Counted from the stretch's first letter, positions 10,049-20,378 are shown. The stretch is DNA of 64,000 nt from Muraenolepis orangiensis (GCA_027704905.1 CM051005.1:30700505-30764504), one strand, 5' to 3'. Notes: generated from the sequence alone by a model not told the origin. Numbers and translations: made by a program.

Positions 10049-11898
10049 CCCCGTTGGGCCCAGGCCACCTCGTGCTGGTGGACCAAGTGGAGCGGGAGCT
10101 GATGGATCACCGGTTGGGCGACCTGGGCCCCGGTGGGCTCGAGTGGCTGGGGCGTCTGGTCGATGCCCTGAGGAGCTGTGGCCCATCACGGGTTCGAGCG
10201 CTGCGGAGGCTGGAGAAGGAGTGGGGGGTCGCGTTGGCTCGGGTGACCCTCGACGTATACTACCAGTGGAAGCCCGAGTATGATGCCCGGTGCGGACTGT
10301 GGTTTCGGGGACTGCGGTACATGATGGGCCAGCTCTGGGACCTGTCTACCGCCATTTCTTCCCTCCTCTGCGGAGGGACCCCCGACGCCGCGCTGTCCCT
10401 GCCGGTTGACGTCACGCTTCTCCCTCGTCTGATCGCTCCGCACCCGGCTGACGACATCGCTCCGCACCCGCCTGAGGACGTCGCTCCGCACCCGCCTGAC
10501 GACGTCGCTCCGCACCCGGCTGAGGACGTCGCTCCGCACCCGCCTGAGGACATCGCTCCGCACCCGCCTGCGGACGTCGCTCCGCACCCGCCTGAGGACG
10601 TCGCTCCGCACCCGTCTGACGACGTCACGCGCCCCCCGTCTGCTGACGCCGCGCCGCACCCGCCTGACGATCTCACGCAACCCCCGTCTTCTGACGCCGC
10701 GCTGGATCCGCCCGACGACGTCACGCAGCCTCCGTCTGCTGATGTCACGCAGCCCCCGTCTGCAGACGCCACGCCGTACCCGCCTGATGACGTCAAGCGG
10801 TCCCCGTCTGCTGACGCCGCGCCGTACCCACCTGACGATCTCACGCAACCCCCGTCTGCTGACGCCGCGCCGGATCCGCCCGACGACGTCACGCAGCCTC
10901 CGTCTGCTGACGTCACGCAGCCCCCGTCTGCTGACGCCGCGCCGTATCCACCCGACGACGTCACGCAGCCTCCGTCTGCTGACGTCACGCAGCCCCCGTC
11001 TGCAGACGCCGCGCCGTACCCGCCTGACGACGTCAAGCGGCCCCCATCTGCGGACGGCGCGCAGTACCCGCCTGACGACGTCAAGCGGTCCTCGTCTGCT
11101 GACGCCGCGCCGTACCCGCCCGACGACGTCACGCCGTATCCGCCCGACGACGTTACGCGGTCCCCGGCTGTCGACTACAGAGGGGGTTCAGAGCAGACCC
11201 CTGAGGAGGTCCCGAAGGAGACCCTTAGAGGAGACCCCTGGAGGAGGGTCCAGAGGAGACCTCCAGAGAGGACTCCCACCGACCTGGGCAGAAGGGGTGG
11301 CTCTTCCCGGGCCCCACCCGCCCACCAAATCTCCTCCACCCCCCCGGATCATCGACTGGGATGCAGACGGTCCAGAGGGGGCGGGGTTGGCCCCCGCGCC
11401 GCTACTGTCGGGATCTGTTCTTTTCTCTCAACTGCCACCGGGAACACCCCTTCAAGCCGGGTTGGACGCCAGGAGGCGCCCGTTGAGGGGGGGGGTACTG
11501 TCACGGTTACGGTGGTTGGCAGGGGGCGTGGCCTAGCCACGTGCGCTGGTGGCGCACACACGCTCCTGTCAACAATCACGTTGGTTGGCAGGGGGCGTGG
11601 CCTAGCCATGTGCGCTGGTGGCGCACACACACTCCTGTCAACAATCACGTTGGTTGGCAGGGGGCGTGGCCAAGCCACGTGCGCTGGCCACACACACACA
11701 CACACACACACTCCTGTCAACAATCACGTTGGTTGGCAGGGGGCGTGGCCAAGCCACGTGCGCTGGCCACACACACACACGCACACACGCTCCTGTCAAC
11801 AATCACGTGTGTTGGCAGGGGGCGTGGCCAAGCCACGTGCGCTAGCCACACACACACACACACACACACACACCTGGACTCAATTTCCCCCCGTGTAA
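9595..11898 (+). CDS. Long LTR-to-LTR reading frame with octapeptide repeats
   Basis: This frame of 767 codons is uninterrupted, but it starts and ends inside the LTRs, so the true ends are unknown. The element-internal part (from about 10049) has a charged domain around residues 150-270, including WLGRLVDALRSCG, RRLEKEWGVALARVTLDVYY and LWFRGLRYMMGQLWDLSTAI. A proline- and aspartate-rich repeat follows (10435-11178), then a tail rich in R, P and E. I do not recognise the domain. Its position suggests a gag-like or accessory product of the element. No zinc knuckle is visible. The open state through the LTRs may be fortuitous, since GC-rich repeats with a 24-bp period stay open easily. Confidence 0.4.
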   Translation: MAYTRSCQQSRWLAGGVAKPRALATHTHTHALLSTITLVGRGRGQATCAGHTHTHTHTHLDSISPRVICLSPHLGYICTWSFLYPSVRSLLYYSRSSPVWYPSPANYLPVLRTRYPGTDSFPCPGLPAGQLPAGTPMIVLPVYPCVLCVFLAPLGPGHLVLVDQVERELMDHRLGDLGPGGLEWLGRLVDALRSCGPSRVRALRRLEKEWGVALARVTLDVYYQWKPEYDARCGLWFRGLRYMMGQLWDLSTAISSLLCGGTPDAALSLPVDVTLLPRLIAPHPADDIAPHPPEDVAPHPPDDVAPHPAEDVAPHPPEDIAPHPPADVAPHPPEDVAPHPSDDVTRPPSADAAPHPPDDLTQPPSSDAALDPPDDVTQPPSADVTQPPSADATPYPPDDVKRSPSADAAPYPPDDLTQPPSADAAPDPPDDVTQPPSADVTQPPSADAAPYPPDDVTQPPSADVTQPPSADAAPYPPDDVKRPPSADGAQYPPDDVKRSSSADAAPYPPDDVTPYPPDDVTRSPAVDYRGGSEQTPEEVPKETLRGDPWRRVQRRPPERTPTDLGRRGGSSRAPPAHQISSTPPDHRLGCRRSRGGGVGPRAATVGICSFLSTATGNTPSSRVGRQEAPVEGGGTVTVTVVGRGRGLATCAGGAHTLLSTITLVGRGRGLAMCAGGAHTLLSTITLVGRGRGQATCAGHTHTHTHTPVNNHVGWQGAWPSHVRWPHTHTHTRSCQQSRVLAGGVAKPRALATHTHTHTHTWTQFPPV
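10435..11178 (+). repeat. 24-bp coding tandem repeat (31 octapeptides)
   Basis: There are thirty-one consecutive eight-residue units. The first block is APHPPDDV-like (8 units). After that come alternating TQPPSADA-, APYPPDDV- and KRPPSADA-like units. The period keeps the frame. The second half shows a higher-order order of three to four units repeated, which indicates unequal crossover or slippage. Confidence 0.9.
11484..11498 (+). promoter_or_regulatory. Polypurine tract before the 3' LTR
   Basis: The stretch gttgagggggggggta lies directly upstream of the LTR start at 11499, where plus-strand priming occurs in LTR elements. Confidence 0.7.
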
Positions 11899-12224
11899 TT
11901 TGTTTATCACCTCACCTGGGGTATATATACGTGGTCTTTCCTTTACCCCAGCGTGAGGTCGTTACTCTGCTATTCACGTAGTTCTCCCGTCTGGTACCCA
12001 TCGCCTGCCAACTACCTGCCGGTACTCCGCACCCGATACCCGGTACAGACTCCTTCCCCTGTCCCGGACTATCCGCCGGTCAACTGCCTGCCGGTACTCC
12101 GCGGATCGTCCTCCCCGTGTACCCTTGTGTTTTGTGTGTGTTTTTGGAAATAAAGCCGTCTCGTATCACTCTCCACTTGTCGGCGTCTGCGTTCGGGGTC
12201 CAACCCACTCCCTCTCTCGTGACA
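11499..12224 (+). repeat. 3' LTR, complete, five internal tandem units
   Basis: A 726-bp LTR with five copies of the ggcagggggcgtggcc unit (near 11515, 11584, 11655, 11731 and 11811). A TATA-like ggtatatatac lies near 11920 and aataaa at 12149. It ends tcgtgaca. Confidence 0.9.
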
Positions 12225-13690
12225 GTCACAGCAGTTTCAGTGGAGTAGAAGGTTCTAAACCCAGACTGGAAGGGTTCAAATAAATTGTTCACCATCAGTT
12301 GATTGATGGTTTGTTCAGCTACAATTCTTTCCAGTACTTTCGAAAGGAAAGGAAGTGTAGAGATGGGCCGATAGTTGCTAAGTACTTCTGGGTCTAGGCC
12401 GGGCTTCTTCAGTAGAGGTTTTATCACAGCAGTCTGGAAAGTAGAGGGAACTGTTCCAGTAGACAGGGATACACTCATGATGTTGAGCATAGTAGGCCCA
12501 ACGACCCAACAAACCTTGGTGGGGAGAGGGTCCAGCATACAGGTAGTGGGTTTAGAAGCCTGTGTTAGTTTTAAAAGATCACCAAGGAGATTGTGCTGAA
12601 CTGCAGGAAGGTTTCTTCAGGAGGTACACATAGTGCCTCTCTTGCATGATGTTCAGGATGATCGGTAGGATGTCCTTTCTAATAGACTCAATTTTTTGCT
12701 CTCAAAGATATCCGAGAAGTTGCTAGCAGAGAGTGAGGAGCTGACTGTTTGAGGTTGTTTTTGTGTCAGGCTTCTTGCTGTGTCAAACTGAAACATAGGG
12801 TTGTTCTTGTTCTTGTATTTATAAGACTTGAGAAGAAGGCATTCCTGAAAGTAGTTAATGCAGCTTTATAGCTGAGCAGGCTGTCATGCCATGCAAGATG
12901 AATGACTTCAAGTTTCGTTGAACGCCATTTGCGTTGTGGTCTTCTGCAGCTTCGTTTGAGGGTGTGAGTCTCATCATTGAACCAAAGCCCTGGCCATTTT
13001 TTGGTTAGCTTTTTAACAATAAGAGGAGCAGCAGAGTCAATGGCTGCAGATAAGGCCGTGTTAAAGTCTTCGGTAAGACTACCCACAGAGCCACTACAGT
13101 CAGAGAGAGGAGCAAGTGAGAAAGGTAACTTAGCTGCCATGGATGCAGTAGTTGCAGGGGTGATGCGACGGCAGCTATAGGTAGCCTGGCACTTATCACC
13201 GGGGGAAAGATACCACCATCTTGAAAGTAAGCAGGAAGTGGTCAGATGAAGCTGTAGATGTAAGGTGAGATGGCCAGGTCTGAGATATCAACACCACGTG
13301 ACAAGACCAGATCCAGCGTGTTTCCAACGCTGTGGGATTGGTGCTGGACAAGCTGTTTAAAGCCAAGCACATCTGTTATAGAAAGAAAAACCTTTGCGAG
13401 AGGATCAGACGGGTTATTCCATGAATGTTAAAATCACCAACAAGCAAAACACTGTCAGAATATGTTACAAGGTCAGCCGCAAACTCAGAGAACTCATCCA
13501 CAGAATGTGTGTATGAGCCCGGTGGGCGGTTTACTATAGCTTAGAATAAATAATCTACTGCCCTTTCTGCTGTAGTAGATACTGAGGAGCAGAAAGCAAG
13601 AACTTCAAAGAACGAAAAAGCATAGTTATTTTTCTGCTTCATGAAGAGTTTAGAACTTCAGATTAAAGCCACTCCACCACCACCGCAACC
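12225..13690 (-). mobile_element. L2-like LINE, endonuclease and N-terminal reverse transcriptase
   Basis: Continuation of the LINE cut by the LTR element. Minus-strand frames give the reverse-transcriptase finger region at about 12230-12540 (VIKPLLKKPGLDP, LSNYRPISTLPFLSKVLE, NNLFEPFQSGFR), the linker at 12766-13140 (LTKKWPGLWFNDE), and endonuclease sequence near 13410-13540 with a VGDFN-like motif and an RPPGSYTH-like stretch. Several frameshifts break it. Breaks and the LTR insertion make it inactive. At about 13690 the LINE changes abruptly into another family. Confidence 0.8.
12235..12538 (-). pseudogene. LINE reverse transcriptase fragment (finger/palm start)
   Basis: About 100 residues of minus frame carry LSTGTVPSTFQTAVIKPL, NYRPISTLPFLSKVLERIV and LFEPFQSGFR, the conserved blocks 1-2 of L2-type reverse transcriptase. 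The frame is cut at 12225 by the LTR insertion, and the motif A segment is on the far side at about 9465. The enzyme would copy LINE RNA at a nicked target. Confidence 0.8.
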
Positions 13691-13693
13691 GGC

Positions 13694-14410
13694 GACCAGG
13701 TGGTAGGGTGGAGAAGAGATGGTGCAAGTCCTTTATGATGGACATGGCCTTCTTCTGACATCTGTTCCTACAGATCTCCTCAATGTATGAAAGTGCAAAC
13801 CCGATGATCTTCTCTGCTGTCCTCACGACTCTTGATGGCTTTCTTGTCCCGTGCAGTGCTGTTGTTGTACCACACAGTGACGCCACTTGTCAGGACGCTC
13901 TCTACGGTGCCACAGTAGAAGTTCACTAGCTACCGTTGGCCTATTCCGCACTGCAGAGCATAGAGGCATTGATGTGCTTTCTTCAGCATGACCCGTGCGG
14001 GTCCACGCCAGCTCATCGGAAATCTGTAGCCCAAGGAAACGGAAGCAGCTGACGACTTCCACCCGTGTCCCATCGAGGCTGATGGTGGATGCCCCGGTGG
14101 TTCCTGAAGTCCACGATGAGCTCCATAGTCTTGCTGTCATTCAGTGCGAGGCTGTTGTCCTCACACCATCACGTCAGCTGAACTACCTCATCTCTGTACA
14201 TTTCATCGCCCTCGCTAATCAAGCCGATGACTGTGGTGTTGTCTGCAAACTTGATAATCCGATTATTGCTGTGCGTGGCAGTACAGTCATGTGTGTACAG
14301 CGAGTACAGCCGGGGACTGAGGCAGCAGCCTTGGGGTACTCTGGTGTTGAAAACCAGAGTGGATGAGATGTTGTTCCCAATCCATAATCCAGTTACAGAT
14401 GGGGGCGTCC
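13694..14410 (-). mobile_element. LINE fragment, reverse transcriptase C-terminal half (IIGCALP family)
   Basis: Minus-strand pieces encode VVRTAEKIIGFALSYIEEI, RNRCQKKAMSIIKDL, and upstream CFRFLGLQISDELAWT, matching in style the copies at 40754-41005 and 52325-52560. Multiple frameshifts are present. It abuts the L2-like LINE at about 13694 with no visible 3' tail, so the joint is a rearrangement or deletion and not a simple insertion. Confidence 0.7.
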
Positions 14411-14429
14411 AGTCCTAGGTCCCTCAGTT

Positions 14430-14990
14430 TCAGGGGCATTCATCCATGGTTTGCAGTTTGAGAATGAGCGAACAGACCTGGTCGGGATGCATTCTTCCAC
14501 TAGCCTGTTAATGTATGCTGTGACATGATCTGCATACACATCAAGGTCAGTTGTCTTGAATACACTCCAGTCAGTGATTTCTAGCCCCCCCTGCAGGTGT
14601 AGTACGGCATCGTCTGTCCAGCGACGCACGTTCTTTACAACTGTGGGCGTGGACTTCAACTTCTGCTTGTAAGCGGGAAGTAGAAGCACGGAGGCGTGGT
14701 CTGATATGAAAGTTCAGTTCATCTAATTTGTTTGCGAGAGACTGGATGTTGGCGAGGAGAATGCTCGGTAGGGCTGATTTCCATCGCCTCCGGCGTGTCC
14801 TAACCAGTAGGCCGCCACGGGACCCTCTCCTGCAGGCTTGTTTGTTGTTGCCCCCCGGGGCTTGGTGGCTCCCCTCCCCCGCTCTCCTTTGTCCCCCGGA
14901 TCTCCACAGGTAAGTCGCAGTGCTTTGTTGCGTTGTCTGTAGTTGTATTGTTTCGTGTAGTGTTTTGCGATCATATGTGATAACACACAT
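14430..14990 (-). mobile_element. LINE ORF2 5' end and linker, endonuclease deleted
   Basis: On the minus strand the frame opens MCVITYDRKTLHE and continues to LPSILLANIQSLANKLDEL, the start of the endonuclease. It then jumps near 14710 directly to the linker region (LLLPAYKQKLKSTPTVVK, RRWTDDAVLHLQGGLE, DHVTAYINRLVEECIPTR). The endonuclease between these two parts is missing. Sister copies are at 42110-42665 and 55385-56380. Confidence 0.75.
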
Positions 14991-15085
14991 GGTGACTAGC
15001 TATAGTCCTATAAAGCTACGTAAATATAAAAGAAAAGTGTGAAAAAAAAGACAAAAAGTAGCCTCAGTGTCAGCATTACGTGCTT

Positions 15086-15365
15086 CATCACCCAGCCTTA
15101 CTAACCTAGTTAACCCACTACATCACCCAGCCTTACTAACCTAGTTAACCCACTACATCACCCAGCCTTACTAACCTAGTTAACCCATTACATCACCCAG
15201 CCTTACTAACCTAGTTAACCCACTACATCACCCAGCCTTACTAACCTAGTTAACCCATTACATCACCCAGCCTTACTAACCTAGTTAACCCACTACATCA
15301 CCCAGCCTTACTAACCTAGTTAACCCACTACATCACCCAGGCTAACTAACCTAGTTAACCCACTC
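15086..15365. repeat. 35-bp tandem repeat, 8 copies
   Basis: Eight units of catcacccagccttactaac followed by ctagttaacccacta start every 35 bp (15086, 15121, 15156 and so on to 15331). Only a few substitutions are seen (ccatta, ggctaac). It lies between the LINE start and an ORF1-like fragment and may be part of a LINE 5' region. Confidence 0.95.
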
Positions 15366-15689
15366 AGTCTTCTAGACTCTGCAACGTGGGCTAGTATGTT
15401 GCTAACAGGTTCGCTAATAGCCTGCGTCCCAGCGTGCTGTAAGTTCATATTTCTCGCCTGGTTAAGACATCTATGTATGTTTTCTGTCATAATTGAGTCG
15501 CCCTCTCATCAGCATGCCAGGGAGGTCCCACATGGAGGACCAGTTATCTACAAAACCTAAGCCCTGCTCTTAACGATATCGTGCCAGCCAATGATTTTGG
15601 AAAAATAGTCTTCTATAACGCTTGTCATTACTCCTGATAGGTAGAGGGCCAGAAATAATTTATCAATTTATCACACAGTATAACTATAT

Positions 15690-16070
15690 TATTTTTAGTG
15701 ACTTCTGATTGTCTCATCCTAGTTGGTGCCGACATGAATTACCATGTTGTCAAAACTAGTGTCTGTGTTGGGTGCGTCTAATCTAACTCTAACGTGTGTG
15801 TCCTTAATGCCAGCACCCTAAGATTAGCTTGGATGTCGGGAGCCCTGGCCTCTGGTAAGCACATAACGTCAGCTGGCATGTGTCATTTAACTTCACGTGT
15901 AACAGAGTCGCCTATGACTAGCGTTTTCCCCCCGAGACTTGCAAGGAGGGTTGCCTGCCTTCACAAGGGGTGCTGCCGACCGGGTTCCCTGGACGGAGCT
16001 AATGCTAATGCAAGCGCTAACGCTAACGCTACGAGACCGCCTGGCAGGTCTCTTCTCTGTGCTCTCTGAA
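15690..16070 (-). mobile_element. LINE ORF1 (esterase/GDSL-like) fragment
   Basis: The minus strand contains SFDNMVIHVGTN near 15725, a hallmark of the esterase-like domain in ORF1 of L2/CR1-type LINEs. A degraded upstream part reads like a GDS-start segment and a DIQANL-like stretch. Stops and frameshifts interrupt it. It may be ORF1 of the same L2-like LINE found at 8900-13690, now separated by other insertions. Confidence 0.5.
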
Positions 16071-16483
16071 GAAAAATATTGATTCACAAAACATTTCAGA
16101 AAGCGGCTGACAGAAACCAGGTAACTGAACCAAACAAACAAACTATCCGGAACCAGTGTCACCGGCGTCACACAGCTGCGTCAGAGTCTGAAAGAGAGAG
16201 CAGAGGTTAGTGCAGGGAAAATTGGCTTATGCCAACAGGTCTCGTAACTCTACTTAAGTGAGAGTGTAGTCTGGTTGTATGTTTTGTTGTATGTGATGTT
16301 GTCCTATGTATTATTCATTGTAAAATGTATTGGTACCGTGTTGCATGTTGATTGATTGATGTACATATCCAAAGTGGTCTAGTCCCCATGTTGAACTGGT
16401 GTAGCGCACTCCTACGTATTCAGTTTGAGTCGGGTACTGAAACCTCTTTAAAAAAGTAAACAACTCAAGAACAAGAGCAGTGA

Positions 16484-17834
16484 ATGCAAATGCTAAATGC
16501 AAAATGAATACAACAGTTGCCATAAAGAAGTACGAAACAGCATAAGGAAGGACAAGAGACAACAGGTAGAGAGGCTAGCCCTGGAGGCAGAAAAGGCAGC
16601 TGCACAGAGGAACATGGAGGAGTTGTATGCCATCACAAAGAAACTGACAGGAAAATACACACAACACAACAAATCAATTCTAGACAAGAATGGCAAAATG
16701 CTCTCAACTGTGGAAGAACATCTAGAAAGATGGGTAGAACACTTTCAAGATGTTCTAAATAGGCCACCACCAGCAGAACCACCAAATATACCCAAAGCTG
16801 GGTTTCCACTAAATATCAGGTGTGAGAGACCAACAAAAGTTGAAATAAAGACTGCAATAAGCAACAGAAGAGTGGCAAGGCTGCTGGCCCTGATACTATT
16901 CCATCAGAAGCCCTTAAAGCAGATGCAAATACATCAACAGACCTGCTCTACGACTTGTTTGGCAGGATTTGGGAAGAGGAAAAAACACCTAGAGAATGGG
17001 CAGAAGGACACATTATGAAACTCCCAAAGAAAGGTGACTTACGACAGTGTAAGAACTATAGAGGGATCACCCTACTTTCCGTACCCGGAAAAGTTCTCGG
17101 ATCATCCTCAACCGCCTCCAGGAATCTATAGACAAAAGGCTCAGGGACCAGCAGGCCGGGTTCAGGAGAGACCGCTCATGTACGGATCACATAGCAACAC
17201 TTTGCATCATAATTGAACAGTCAATAGAATGGAACACATCCCTCAACATCAACTTCATCGACTTTGAAAAAGCATTTGACAGCTTAGACATAACAACCCT
17301 ATGGAGCTTAATGGAACACTACGGAATCCCAATCAAACTAATAAACATCATCAAAAACTCATATGACGGAACCACATGCAAGATCATGCATACAGGCCAG
17401 TTATCAAAGAGCTTCGATGTCAATATGGGGGTCAAGCAGGGTTGTCTACTTTTACAAACAACCAAAGGGGAGAGAAATGGGATCCAGTGGACAATGTGGG
17501 AGCAATTAGACAACCTCGACTTTGCGGATGACATTGCCCTTCTCTCTCACACACATATGCAAATGCAGGAGAAGACAGACAGACTCACACAACCAGCAGA
17601 AAAATTGGGACTTACACCAAACACAACAAAGACACAGACAATGAATATCCATTCAAGGAGCAGCAACCACATCCTCATACACGGCGCCCCCTAGAGGAAG
17701 TGGAGGCATTGACATACCTAGGAAGTGTGATGGACACAACAGGAGGGACAGACGCGGACATAAAGAGCAGGATCAACAAAGCCAGGGTTATGTTTCACAT
17801 CCTCAGGATGATCTGGAGCTCCAAAACCATTTAA
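16484..17834 (+). mobile_element. RTE-like LINE fragment, sense
   Basis: Plus-strand frames encode a linker and reverse transcriptase in order: KDKRQQVERLALEAEKAA and LDKNGKMLSTVEEHLERWVE (16497-16900), a shifted NYRGITLLSVPGKVLG segment near 17053, NFIDFEKAFDS near 17255 (motif A), and VKQGCL, GIQWTMWEQLDNLDFADD (motif C) at 17311-17694. A tail with YLGSVMDTTGGTDADIKSR follows. At least four frameshifts are needed, and a stretch after VKQGCL is deleted. Both ends are truncated and no 3' tail is seen. The clade (RTE-like) is inferred from the motif style. Confidence 0.8.
17311..17694 (+). pseudogene. RTE-like reverse transcriptase, motifs B-C
   Basis: In this frame of 127 residues the glycine-rich GVKQGCLL (residues 40-47) precedes the catalytic FADD at residues 71-74, with LLSHTHMQMQEKTDRL after it. 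Intact relatives have roughly 15-20 more residues between these motifs, so this copy has lost part of the palm. It continues in another frame at 17690-17830. Confidence 0.75.
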
Positions 17835-19329
17835 ATTAGTTGGTTGGCACGTGGTGTCACTGTTCTGAAATATTATGAGCTGCTAAAATATGTTGGCTTT
17901 ACATACATAGTCAATACATGATGTGCACATTAGGCTAGGCTATTTATATTTGCTGTCACGTGTAACTGTGATGTTCATGAAATAAGTTTATTATTAACAA
18001 TATCCACACATATCCATGAACGTGGCCCTCTCTGAGCAACGTCAAAGATGCTACATCCATGTTCACACAAACCTATTATTAACACAGAGTAGGCTAATAC
18101 TGTGTATCTGTGTCCAACTCTGCTTGAAAGAAGTGCTTTATTTTATTAAAGTCTATGCTTTATACTGCTTTGATGGAAGAATGTTTATTAATTGTTTTAC
18201 TCATCCAAGATCACGTTATTGACAACCACAAGACAACACAAATGTTCCTGATGTATCTCAGCCAAGGAGTTAAGAGGCCAATTAAGACCTTAAGTGGGTT
18301 AGGTCTAGCCTCGTAAGACTACTCAGGTGTTTATATATTGCATTAGAGCTCAAAATGACATAGTGCCACTCGGTACAAATGCAGTCGCTGTCCATAAACA
18401 AGGGATGAGGTGGAAGTAGTTTTTATGGTATGGTATCACTCATAGCGGTTGACCTGTTTTGTTCGGCCTGCCTCAGACAGTTGACAGTTGACTCAGGATG
18501 ATTGATGGTGTGTGGACTTGGACCGACGAGTGAGGAGCTTTCACTCATTCTTGATAGAACCTCTGGTGTCTGCTCTGCTCGCTGCTGAGCATCTCAAACA
18601 GAGCCCACACTAATGGCCCCGGGGCTTACCAGAATATACTGCCTGGCCGCTTCCCTTCTTAAACGCTATACTTTTACAACAATAATGGCCTTTCAACAGT
18701 TGCCATTTTAGAAAGTGCTTTGATATAGTCATACGCTCCTTGTTAAGAATGGATTATTCAGATTTGCGGATTTATAGGGGGCAATGAGGGGCCAAAGTCC
18801 TAAAAGTAAATATAATTCAACAAAGTTCTCTTAAGACAGAAAAGAATGTGAGCTCATCATTTGCCATGGATATCTCAGCTTGTTGTCATCAATGGCTCCA
18901 TATCTGCTTCTGGGCGTGAAATCATCTTCCCTTTCACTAAATGCGGTTCACAGGGTTCTGCTTTGGTAGACACAACTTTTTTCTCTTAAATTAACCAAAT
19001 ATTGATTTGGTATAGAGTACATAGCTTCTTAGTCAAACCGGTCAATAAAGCAGGATTTAACATGAGTATGGCAGGGGTCTTATTCATCCTTTATGAGGTT
19101 GTGATTCAGGTGATAGCAGAAGTCTAGAGGATTTAGGATGTTATACATACTGCAATACCCTTCTGCTTGGACTTGGTGTAAAGAGCCAGAGGTGTAGCTA
19201 TTCGTAGATATATATAGTTGATCTTCACTATGTGTTTGTTTTGTCACCTAGTTTTCTGGAGAACCCAAATGTAGAGCCTGCTGTGATTTCTGTGTGGATT
19301 CTGTGCCCTCTAGTGGATCTCAGAAAGCC

Positions 19330-19330
<1 letters not shown>
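17835..19330. other. No recognised gene
   Basis: Unique-looking, moderately AT-rich sequence. Open frames are below 70 codons and show no domain. No tandem repeats or element ends were identified. Confidence 0.5.

Positions 19331-19332
<2 letters not shown>

Positions 19333-19423
<91 letters not shown>
19333..19423. repeat. (TC)n microsatellite
   Basis: About 45 TC dinucleotides, uninterrupted. Confidence 0.98.
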
Positions 19424-19426
<3 letters not shown>

Positions 19427-20267
19427 TGTGTGCGTGAGTGTGTGCGCATGAGTGTGTGTCCCAAAGGCCAAGCAAGGTCAGCTAAAGTCAGCCTTGTATC
19501 ACAGTGATTTATTTTAAATGTCATTCGATTCAATTTCCCATACATTACCATTTCACATATTCAGTTACTTATTTCCCAAAGTGACACAAGAGTCAAAGCA
19601 CAAGAGTTTGGGACACAAGAGTCAAAGCATACAATGAATGGTTTAGCAACTTCACATTTAATTTGTCTAATTGGGGACACACGCAGAATATGAATGGAAA
19701 GGGTTGATTTGCTTTGCATCAGATTATGTGTTGAACTTTCCAAACTGTTTTGCTTATGCATTCATAACCATATTTCTCTGTGGCCAGAATTCCTTCATCT
19801 CCCAATTGGCCTCTAATGAATTAACAGGTATGGTCTTTTATAACCGTACAACATCATACAATTTCCCCTTCAGTTATTGATATCTGGCTATAATTTGCAA
19901 TAGCATGCTTACATCCAATTGATTTTCGGTGGAAATAAAATTGCCTTCTAAAACCAGCTTTTTCTGCCATTCGTATAGATCTCAACTGGGCGTTATGTTA
20001 CACCACCTCAAGCAAACAAACTTCCAACTATTTACCTGCATTCAGAAAATAAGTGAATGCAGGTCACGGTTGAGTACAGGTAGATTGCCAACACTTAGGA
20101 TCGACCCCAGAACCTTTGGTGATGGGGTGGATCACCTGTCCTCCTGCCTACTTTAAGAAGTATAGTCCTTTAATAAATAATTAGTTACATTTCTTCAATT
20201 AAGACTAAAGACGAGAGCCCAAATCCTCCATCATTAACACAAACTCAATTGTGTGTGGTGGTCTCTA
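19424..20267. other. No recognised gene
   Basis: Short frames only. A small inverted motif (cctgcattca at 20035 and tgaatgcagg at 20054) forms a weak hairpin. Nothing else is seen. Confidence 0.5.
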
Positions 20268-20311
20268 TAATACATATATATATACATTTGAAATATATAA
20301 AGTATATATAC

Positions 20312-20361
<50 letters not shown>

Positions 20362-20378
20362 TTATATATATATATATA
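20268..20378. repeat. (TA)n microsatellite, imperfect
   Basis: A TA-rich run with short interruptions (ttgaa, aag, ttta). The core of pure TA is at 20313-20356. Confidence 0.92.

Larger units (their letters stand above)
9476..12224 (+). mobile_element. Internally deleted LTR retrotransposon (gypsy-like), inserted in LINE
   Basis: The element is bounded by tgtcacgg and ctcgtgaca and flanked by a perfect 5-bp duplication, gtcac (9471-9475 and 12225-12229). The 5' LTR is 9476-10048 and the 3' LTR is 11499-12224. The 5' LTR lacks the last ~77 bp, including the aataaa region, together with the primer-binding site. A polypurine tract (gttgagggggggggta) precedes the 3' LTR. No protease, reverse transcriptase or integrase is present, only one long frame with an octapeptide repeat. 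The tail before the tract is like that of fish Ty3/gypsy elements. Its mobility would have depended on other copies. Confidence 0.9.

Noticed and set aside
10186..11132. Large minus-strand frames opposite the octapeptide repeat
   Set aside because: Shadow frames of the GC-rich 24-bp repeat. The element orientation, set by the LTRs and polypurine tract, is plus.
15086..15365. CRISPR-like array (also considered at 2.9, 23.6 and 31 kb)
   Set aside because: The units are contiguous tandem repeats without unique spacers, and the DNA is eukaryotic.
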